From assembly GCA_009731375.1 (NCBI GenBank), contig BJOX01000033.1, positions 764,410 to 800,799 of the forward strand: a stretch of 36,390 nucleotides of DNA, read 5' to 3'. Below the pieces are notes generated by a model. The model did not search any database and was not told the origin of the DNA. It saw only the letters and a list, made by a program, of their open reading frames with translations. The DNA is from Paulinella micropora (Eukaryota > Cercozoa > Imbricatea > Euglyphida). The translations under genes were made by a program, and so were the position numbers. Shown here one piece after another: positions 1 to 36,390 of this stretch (position 1 is its first letter; each line of letters opens with the position of its first letter).

Positions 1-172
1 CACCCCCGCAAGGGCAGTTCCAACACTTCCAGACGGGCCGGTATGTTCAATGAAAATACTGGTCCAGAAATAGACCGGTATGTTCAATGAAAATACTGGT
101 GGCACCGACGGGAATCGAACTGGCGACAGGGCTCAGATGGTAGAACTTGACCACTGGGCTATCACGGTGTCC
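1..172 (-). mobile_element. SINE-like element, copy 1 (partial at window edge)
   Basis: Minus-strand tRNA-related head at 101-172: box A-like TAGCCCAGTGG and box B-like AGTTCGATTCC, as used by RNA polymerase III. Then a body with a doubled CCAGTATTTTCATTGAACAT motif. The upstream flank is (ATT)n on the sense strand. Confidence 0.7.
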
Positions 173-215
<43 letters not shown>

Positions 216-562
216 CAATAACAGCATCAGCAATAGCAGCAGCAGCAGCAGCAACAACAACGATGATAATAATAATAACGTGCTTGTTGAGGCAGTGGCG
301 TGTTTTGGCTCGCAGCGGCAACACAAGAAGAAGAAGAAGAAGAAGAAGAAGAAGAAGAAGAAGAAGAAGAAGAAGAAGAAGAAGAAGAAGAAGAAGAACA
401 AGAAGAACAAGAAGCAAGAAGCGACAAGCGACAAGCGACAACCGACAACCGACAAGCGACAAGCAACAAGCAGCAAGAAGCAAGAAGAAGGAGGAGGAGG
501 AGGAGGAGGACGAGGAGGAGGATGAGGAGGAGGACGAGGAGGAGGATGAGGAGGAGGACGAG

Positions 563-597
<35 letters not shown>

Positions 598-729
598 CGA
601 GGAGGAGGAGGAGAAGAACAAGAAGAACAAGAAGCAAGAAGCAAGAAGAAGAAGAAGAAGAAGAAGAAGAAGAAGAAGAAGAAGAAGAAGAAGAAGAAGA
701 ACAACAACAACAACAACAATAGCAACATT

Positions 730-778
<49 letters not shown>

Positions 779-840
779 AAAACAAACAACAACAGCAGCA
801 GCAGTAGCAACAACAACAACCAACAACAACAACAACAACC

Positions 841-896
<56 letters not shown>

Positions 897-1113
897 CGAC
901 ATCAACGACAACGACCACCACGGCGACGACGACAACAACAACAATAACAACAACAACGACAACAACAACAACGACAAGAACGACGACGACGACAACAACA
1001 ACAACAACAACAATGACGTCGACGACGACACCAACAACAACAACAACAACAACAACAACAAGAACAAGAACAACAACGACGACGACAACAGCAACGACGA
1101 CGACGACGACGAC

Positions 1114-1147
<34 letters not shown>

Positions 1148-1270
1148 ACAACAACAACGACAACAATGGCAGCAGCAGCATCAAGAGCATAATCATCTCA
1201 TCATCATCAACAACAACAACAACAACAAGCAACACCGACAACAACAACAACGACAACAGCAGCGACAAGG
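173..1270 (+). repeat. Triplet-repeat block (AAT, AAG, GGA/GAC, AAC)
   Basis: Successive arrays: AAT 175-210, AAG 326-412, a GCGACAA-type minisatellite 421-475, GGA/CGA 486-612, AAG 640-698, and AAC with many substitutions to about 1270. Long open frames on both strands are translated repeats. Confidence 0.9.
289..330 (+). pseudogene. Exon fragment related to the PH-like exon at 2199
   Basis: Reads GSGVFWLAAATQEE in the frame of the exon at 2199 and then dissolves into (AAG)n. The intact copy ends AAGAACGAAG, an obvious seed for that array. No acceptor of comparable strength is visible. Confidence 0.45.
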
Positions 1271-1298
1271 ACAATGCAGCCTTGTGGTGTGTGTATTC

Positions 1299-1361
1299 TC
1301 TCTTCGGTCGTCTAGAGGAAGACGCGAGGACGTGTACTATACAGCCATGTGCTATGTGTAT

Positions 1362-1444
<83 letters not shown>

Positions 1445-1543
1445 CTCCTTCCCCCCCCCCCCCTCGGGGCATGGGTGGGGGGGGCCTCTCTACATTTTTT
1501 GTATAATATATATTAATCTACGTATATTATACAACATTGTATA

Positions 1544-1592
<49 letters not shown>

Positions 1593-1597
1593 GTATG

Positions 1598-1631
<34 letters not shown>

Positions 1632-1667
1632 TACAGGCGGCACCATCGCCGTGTCAAATACCAACTG

Positions 1668-1753
<86 letters not shown>

Positions 1754-2027
1754 NNNNNNNNNNNNNNNNNNNNNNNNNNNNNNNNNNNNNNNNNNNNNNN
1801 NNNNNNNNNNNNNNNNNNNNNNNNNNNNNNNNNNNNNNNNNNNNNNNNNNNNNNNNNNNNNNNNNNNNNNNNNNNNNNNNNNNNNNNNNNNNNNNNNNNN
1901 NNNNNNNNNNNNNNNNNNNNNNNNNNNNNNNNNNNNNNNNNNNNNNNNNNNNNNNNNNNNNNNNNNNNNNNNNNNNNNNNNNNNNNNNNNNNNNNNNNNN
2001 NNNNNNNNNNNNNNNNNNNNNNNNNNN

Positions 2028-2085
<58 letters not shown>

Positions 2086-2147
2086 CTCTCTCTTCCGTCG
2101 TCTAGAGGAAGTCGCGAGGACGTGTACTATACAGCCATGTGCTATGT

Positions 2148-2150
<3 letters not shown>
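1299..2150 (+). pseudogene. Two more fragments of the PH-like exon in CT arrays
   Basis: Islands 1299-1350 and 2089-2150 share TCTAGAGGAAG and GAGGACGTGTACTATACAGC with each other and resemble the exon at 2199 (shared SSRG, DVY). Each sits between (CT)n blocks. A 274-N gap (1754-2027) and TA arrays lie between them. A third partial copy of the exon's 3' end plus donor is at 2284-2327. Confidence 0.4.

Positions 2151-2195
<45 letters not shown>
1366..2195 (+). repeat. CT and TA arrays around a 274-N gap
   Basis: (CT)n 1366-1440, (TA)n with TATG 1545-1753, gap 1754-2027, (CT)n 2028-2090 and 2150-2192. The island 1630-1670 (CAGGCGGCACCATCGCC) is short unique sequence. Confidence 0.9.
1754..2027. 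other. Assembly gap (N)
   Basis: 274 Ns between TA and CT arrays. Other gaps, each 10 Ns and so probably of unknown size: 10666, 11312, 16381, 21858, 27113 and 27623. Confidence 0.99.
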
Positions 2196-2196
<1 letters not shown>

Positions 2197-2198
2197 AG

Positions 2199-15663
<13,465 letters not shown>

Positions 15664-15694
15664 GTATGAAGATGATCTATTCTGTAATCGTCTG

Positions 15695-15926
15695 GATGTA
15701 TGGATGTATGTATGTATGTATGTATGTACGTATGTATGTATGTATGTATGTATGTATGTATGTGTGTATGTATGTATGTATGTATGTTATGTATGTATGT
15801 ATGTATGTATGTATGTATGTGTATGTATGTATGCCATGCATGCATGCATGTATGTATGCATGTATGCATGCCTGTATGTATGTATGCATGCATGCATTCA
15901 TGCATGCATGTATGTATGTATGTATG

Positions 15927-15957
<31 letters not shown>

Positions 15958-16108
15958 TGTATGTATGTAATGTATGAATGTCTGTATTTACGTACGTACG
16001 TACATACGTACGTACGTATGTATGTATGTATGTATGTATGTATGTATGTGATATATTGTATAGGGGATACCGCTCTCATCTAGGCCAACGCAATCCAAGA
16101 AGGTCGTC

Positions 16109-16207
<99 letters not shown>

Positions 16208-16269
16208 TTCTCTCTCTCGCTCTCTCTTCCTCTCTCTCTCCCTCTCTTTCTCTCTCTCCCTCTCTCTTC

Positions 16270-16339
<70 letters not shown>

Positions 16340-16390
16340 GTCGCTTTCTCTCTTTCTCTCTCTCTCTCTCTTTCTCTCTTNNNNNNNNNN

Positions 16391-16423
<33 letters not shown>

Positions 16424-16492
16424 CTTGGCTTGGCTTGGCCTGGTTTGGCCTGCTTGCTTGCTTACTTACTTACTTACTTTCTTCCTTACTTC

Positions 16493-16532
<40 letters not shown>

Positions 16533-16533
16533 T

Positions 16534-16567
<34 letters not shown>

Positions 16568-16584
16568 GCTTACTTGCTTACTTG

Positions 16585-16647
<63 letters not shown>

Positions 16648-16664
16648 TACTTACTTGGTTACTC

Positions 16665-16700
<36 letters not shown>

Positions 16701-16712
16701 TACTTACTTTAC

Positions 16713-16747
<35 letters not shown>

Positions 16748-16830
16748 TGCTTACTTACTTACTTACTTATTTACTTACTTACTTTGCTTATTACTTACTT
16801 ACTTATTTACTTACTTACTTACTTTACTTA

Positions 16831-16881
<51 letters not shown>

Positions 16882-16914
16882 TGCTTTTGCTTACTTACTT
16901 ACTTACTTACTTAC

Positions 16915-16949
<35 letters not shown>

Positions 16950-17004
16950 TGCTTACTTACTTTGCTTACTTACTTACTTACTTACTTACTTGCTTACTTA
17001 CTTG

Positions 17005-17063
<59 letters not shown>

Positions 17064-17072
17064 TCTTGCTTG

Positions 17073-17107
<35 letters not shown>

Positions 17108-17248
17108 CTTTACTTACTTACTTACTTACATGTACATGAGTCGGTGATGTCGCTTCAGTTCTTGGTCTCCTCCCTTCTCTCCTCCCTTCTCTCCTCCCTT
17201 CTCTCCTCCCTTCTCTCCTCCCTTCTCTCCTCCCTTCTCTCGTCACGC

Positions 17249-17282
<34 letters not shown>

Positions 17283-17311
17283 TTTACTTACCTTACTTAC
17301 TTGCTAACTTG

Positions 17312-17356
<45 letters not shown>

Positions 17357-17505
17357 GTGAACTCCTTTTCAAACAAACAAACAAACATACATACATACAT
17401 ACATACATACATACTCACATACATACATACATACATACATACATACATACATACATACATACATACATACATACATACATACATGCATCCTTACACACAT
17501 AATGA
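15695..17505 (+). repeat. ATGT, CT, TTAC and TACA arrays
   Basis: ATGT/ATGC 15695-16050, CT with TTTC 16109-16420 including a gap 16381-16390, TTAC 16450-17128, a 12-base CTCCCTTCTCTC repeat 17168-17240, TTAC 17250-17355, TACA 17380-17485. The island 17129-17165 has no confident assignment. Confidence 0.9.
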
Positions 17506-17514
17506 CACACTCAG

Positions 17515-27260
<9,746 letters not shown>

Positions 27261-27532
27261 GAACGCACCAGAGGGAGCGTGGAGCCACACTGCAGCAGAG
27301 GGATCAGTAAGTTTCCAAACTGGACATGAAAGTGGCAACACAGCCCAAATTTGAACTCATTTTTTCTGGATCATGTGTGAGCAAACGAAACATGCAGAGC
27401 AGACCGTTGGGAAGCAGCTCTTGTCCTGAGCTGTTTAATGGTTGCATCAGTCATGTTGATATTGATGCAGGACAAGGTGAAACTTGGAGTGTGCTTTGTC
27501 TCTTCAATGTCCACTGGCAGAATGCCCTGCCA

Positions 27533-27622
<90 letters not shown>

Positions 27623-29415
27623 NNNNNNNNNNTAGCTCTCTTACTATTAGCTGATAGTAGAGTTATTAATTTATTTGACAATTTATTATAGTTATTAAAT
27701 GACTATTCTTGAAAGGGAATCGTGTTATCTGTCGCCGAGTTCGTAGACTCGGAGTCCTCATCACGGTGATCGTTCAAGTAGTACAGCCGAGAGCATTCAA
27801 GTGTCAAAGTCAACCATAACCATTATATTCAAAATTATTCATCACCAGAATCAGAATTGAAATTAGCCCTTAACCCGGCGAGCGCCACATTTGTGGATCG
27901 TTGCCACAAATGTGGCAGTGTTTTTCAAACTGAATAAAATCATCATTTCTCAACGTAATAATGCTATGATTAATACTGAAACTTGATAAGCTGGATATTA
28001 ATATTTCAAGACATGCTCTGTCGATAGGTCAAGGTACGGAGGTAAAATCTTATCGGGAAGTGACTTAATTATATTAATATCAAAAATAGGTGCCAACCGG
28101 CATTTTTTTTCGGCCGCTTTTCGGGACCACGTTTTTTCAGGAAATTTTTGCCGGTTCTGCCACGGTCTAACTTGAAAAATATATTTAATTAATGATGCCT
28201 CTTCGGCCTTTATCAATATTGCTGTTGACATTCAAGACAACAACAAAAATTAGTTTTTCATTTTTGTGTCAGATTTTCATTTTTGTGACAGTTTTTCATT
28301 TTTGTGACAAAAATTCAAATTTTCAAATTTAACTGTAACATTTCGCGAAAATTTACGATATTTTGCGGACAAATATAGCAGTTAATTTGAAAAATTCAAA
28401 TTTTCACCCAAAATCAAAATTCCAACCAAAACTGAAATTCCAACCAAAACAGAAAAATCAATTTTTTTTGTTGTCTTGAATGTCAACAGCAATATTACAA
28501 CCAATAACATGATGAACTTGATCAATCCAGGTGACTCCGAGTCCGCTAATCACGTAACCCAATTCTCCGACTCCTGTTCTTACATAAATAAGCCGGGGTC
28601 AAAGATGGTGGAACTTTCAATGTGGGCCTGAGACTAGTGCAGCCAAAAACTTGAAATGGGCCAAGGCAAACGGTGGCAGGCTAGAATCTAATTAATTTGT
28701 CACGAGTCCAATGAGAAATCAAGTCACAAGTTTCACAGATAACTGAGTTTTTTTCAGTTTTTTTTTTACTACCGCAAGCATTGTTTTATTTAAATACTAC
28801 TGATACTCGGAATATTTGCCACCACTGCCGCTCGGCGTAGTAGAGGCGAGGGGCCCCGTAGCCCCGAAAGCAGAAGAGGCTCGTAATAAAATAGATGAAG
28901 TTCAACTGTCGGAGGTATCCTTGAATTATTCACCAATTGCCCGGTGCAAAACTTGACTGAGTCGGCGAGTGGCTGAAGTAAGTAATGAATTCATCCGACG
29001 ATGCCGGGCGACGGATACCAGTCAAGACCAGCCACTGCCCTGCGGTGAAACTTGGCTCCGTTTTGAAAAAACAAACCGTCATGACCAAAGCTTCTCATGG
29101 AGTCCTTAGTCACCTTTGACAATTTTTCAGACACTGTGAAGTCAAACTTTTCTTGAATATTAAATACATACATGTCACCTTTCCCGAGGCTTTGTATATG
29201 AAAGTAATATGAAGTATCGCTGTACAATATTGACTACTATTTTAAATATGAGTACGAAATCGGCACGATCAATAAATCAAAAAAGGTTACCCTGCCAAAA
29301 AATAAATAGATAATAATGTACATGTCAATCAAATGAAACCGACAGGATCAATAAATAAATATCCATGTCTATTAATATGTAAATCATAGATCAGCATCGA
29401 GGACGCATTAACAAG
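27261..29415. other. 3' flank of the VOC gene and AT-rich intergenic spacer
   Basis: Contains an 89-C run (27534-27622) ending in a gap, a perfect 13-bp stem with 7-base loop at 27884-27916, AATAAA at 27933, the MITE at 28215-28496 and otherwise unique AT-rich DNA. Minus-strand open frames 27998-28231 (77 codons) and 28991-29227 (78 codons, starting MYSDTSYYFHIQ) look less repetitive than most. They have no recognisable domain, and I cannot call them genes. Confidence 0.5.
28215..28496. mobile_element. MITE-like element with 37-bp inverted repeats
   Basis: AATATTGCTGTTGACATTCA opens the left repeat (28215-28251). Its reverse complement closes the right one (28460-28496) with one mismatch over 37 bases. 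The palindromic AATATT at both ends could be the target duplication. The interior is AT-rich, has three TTTTTCATTTTTGTG-like units, and is non-coding. Confidence 0.65.
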
Positions 29416-34123
<4,708 letters not shown>

Positions 34124-34225
34124 CTGTAACAGAATATACACGTAAATGCATGTAGTACAACACATGTGGGTGTTCCTTCACCATCGCATGTCTAGCTAGA
34201 ACTTAACATATATATATAATATATG

Positions 34226-34295
<70 letters not shown>

Positions 34296-34299
<4 letters not shown>

Positions 34300-34412
34300 T
34301 CCAAACACCACAGCGGCACAGCGATACCTATACCATAACAGATAGATGAATGGATGTTGGGATGCATAGTATAAATTGATATATATATGTATATATTATA
34401 TATATATATAGA

Positions 34413-34476
<64 letters not shown>

Positions 34477-34512
34477 GGATGGATCCAAACACCACAGCAG
34501 CACACCGTTTCC
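34296..34512 (-). pseudogene. Two broken copies of the first Kelch exon
   Basis: Minus-strand YRCAAVVFGG at 34296-34326 and KRCAAVVFG at 34483-34512. Each loses its 3' half to TA or GATA arrays. Confidence 0.55.
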
Positions 34513-35860
34513 TAGATCACAAGTTAAACGTTAATAGGCCATACCTATATCACAATTTAAACCTTGATAGGCCATACCTATACCAGAAGTTAGACATTAA
34601 TAGTGCAGCGATACTTATATGACAAGTTAAACGCTAATAGTGCAGCGATACCTATATCACAAGTTAAACGTTAATAGGCGATACCTATATCACAAGTTAA
34701 ACGTTAATAGCACAGATACCTATCGCAATTTAAACGTTAATAGGCGATACCTACATCACAAGTTAAATGTTAATAGGCTTTATCCTAATCCTATCCTATC
34801 CCTAATCCTAATCCTATCCTATCCCTAATCCTAATCCTAATCCTAATCCTATCCTATCCCTAATCCTAATCCTAATCCTATCCTATCCCTAATCCTAATC
34901 CTATCCTATCCGATCCCTAATCCTAATCCTATCCTATCCCTAATCCTAATCCTATCCTATCCCTAATCCTAATCCTAATCCTATCCTATCCCTAATCCTA
35001 ATCCTATCCTAACCTATCCCTAATCCTAATCCTATCCTATCCCTAATCCTAATCCTATCCTATCCCTAATCCTAATCCTAATCCTATCCTATCCCTAATC
35101 CTAATCCTAATCCTATCCTATCCCTAATCCTAATCCTATCGCTAATCCTAATCCTATCCCTAATCCTCACCCTATCCCTAATCCTAATCCTAATCCTATC
35201 CTAATCCTAATCCTGATCCTAATCCTATCCCTAAGGCAGTAAGTCAGTCAGTCAGGCAGTCAGTCAGTCAGGCAGTCAGTCAGTCAGGCAGTCAGTCAGT
35301 CAGAATAGTCCAGCGATAGCTATATCACAATTTAGACGTTAATAGGCGATACCTATATCACAAGTTAAACGTTAATAGGCGATACCTATATCGCAATTTA
35401 AACGTTAAAAGTGCAGCGGTACCTATATCACGAGTTAAACGTTACTAGGCGATACCTATATCACAAGTTAAACGTGAATATAGGCGATACCTATATCACA
35501 GTTTAACGTTAAAAGTGCAGCGATACCTATATCATAATAGCACAACGATACCTAGATCACAATTTAAACGTTAATAGGCGATACCTACATCACAATTGAA
35601 ACGTTAATAGGCGATACCTATATTTCAATTTAAACGTTAATAACACAACGATACCTATATCACAAGCTAAACGTTAATAGGCGATACCTATATCATAATT
35701 TAAACGTTAATAGTACAACGATACCTATATCACAATTTAAACGTTAATAGTGCAGCGATACCTATATCACAATTTAAACGTTAATAACACAACGATACCT
35801 ATATCACAAGTTAAACGTTAATAGGCGATACCTATATCACAATTTAAGGGTTGATCATAC
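34500..35860 (+). repeat. Minisatellite ACCTATATCACAAGTTAAAC interrupted by a telomere-like block
   Basis: Degenerate units of about 33-50 bases combining CGATACCTATATCAC, AAGTTAAACGTTAATAG and GTGCAG, before (34500-34776) and after (35303-35850) the block 34777-35234. The unit contains the acceptor region of the first Kelch exon copy at 34296 (CAGCGATACCTAT). Confidence 0.88.
34777..35234 (+). repeat. Degenerate telomere-like CCTAAT/CCTAT/CCCTAAT array
   Basis: About 460 bases of CCTAAT, CCTAT and CCCTAAT (complement ATTAGG, ATAGG, ATTAGGG) in irregular order, then a GTCA/GGCA array 35235-35302. Close to but not an exact TTAGGG or TTTAGGG repeat. Confidence 0.8.
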
Positions 35861-35944
35861 TGAACTACAAGATATTTGTAGTTTACATCTCATATGTGTA
35901 TCTATAATATAGTATATATGATTAAGGGCGAATTTACATGCAAA

Positions 35945-36197
<253 letters not shown>

Positions 36198-36390
36198 GGT
36201 GACTGCATTCCATCATAGCCGTCCAGTGTTGCATAGCCCGGGCTAGGTCCCTGCGGGGGTTTAGGCCTCATACAATGTCATCATTGTAGCTTGCGCAAGC
36301 TTACGGTGCTCAAAACACTTGGACTAACGGCTTCCTTTTCTTTCTCTTCTTCCTTATCCTCCCACTCTCCATTCCTAGATTGCCTTTTTC
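36198..36390 (+). mobile_element. 5'-truncated LINE copy C, cut by window end
   Basis: Matches copy A from about 7962 on. It begins directly after a (TATC)n array and continues past the window end. The UTR hairpin loop is TGCG instead of TTCG. Confidence 0.85.

Noticed and set aside
80-1472. Long open frames with Arg, Thr, Glu, Leu or Ser runs
   Set aside because: Triplet microsatellites translated on both strands; no unique protein sequence.
28991-29227. 78-codon minus-strand gene
   Set aside because: Composition is protein-like, but there are no recognised motifs, no splice context I can support and AT-rich surroundings. Left as unassigned.

Overview
The window is repeat-dominated nuclear DNA of a eukaryote. 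No prokaryotic gene organisation is visible. Evidence is a non-LTR retrotransposon with a reverse transcriptase and a restriction-like endonuclease (RLE), tRNA-derived SINE-like repeats, small terminal-inverted-repeat elements, and short exon-like islands bounded by AG acceptors and GT donors. The species cannot be named from the sequence. Long introns, an RLE-type LINE and uniformly GT-AG junctions suit an animal or another intron-rich eukaryote. Most bases are microsatellites, with seven assembly gaps.

Genes. The long open frames are almost all translated microsatellites. The real coding signal is in unique islands of 30-280 bases. Read as exons, they form two converging multi-exon genes whose codon phases match across the junctions listed. 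(1) On the + strand a chain of islands ends with a well-supported VOC/glyoxalase-superfamily domain (17515 to the stop at 27260). Upstream islands (2199-15663) carry what looks like the end of a PH domain and an acidic/proline-rich linker. Whether they belong to the same protein is an inference. (2) On the - strand (34123 down to about 29416) islands encode successive Kelch-repeat blades; five exons from 34123 to 30276 join in consistent phase. Between and inside these genes lie broken partial copies of the same exons, usually separated by a microsatellite.

Mobile elements. A nearly complete RLE LINE (4530-8294, +) carries one clear frameshift inside the RT. Two 5'-truncated relatives lie at 33313-33810 (-) and 36198 to the window end (+). 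All three abut (TATC)n in the same relative orientation. A SINE-like family with a tRNA-related head has seven copies or fragments, and nearly all their visible ends abut (ATT)n on the sense strand. A 451-bp tandemly duplicated element (25542-26416) also sits in (ATT)n and shares a short 3' motif with the SINE. TIR elements lie at 21593-22489, 28215-28496 and 32793-32978, and a double-hairpin repeat occurs at 21151 and 32987.

Layout: 1-4529 SINE, triplet repeats, PH-like exons, TATC arrays; 4530-8294 LINE; 8295-14400 microsatellites, SINE cluster, linker exons; 14400-17500 TATC, ATGT, CT and TTAC arrays; 17515-27260 VOC gene with TTAC-rich introns; 27261-29415 AT-rich unique spacer; 29416-34123 Kelch gene; 34124-36390 Kelch exon fragments, minisatellite, telomere-like block, TATC array, LINE fragment.
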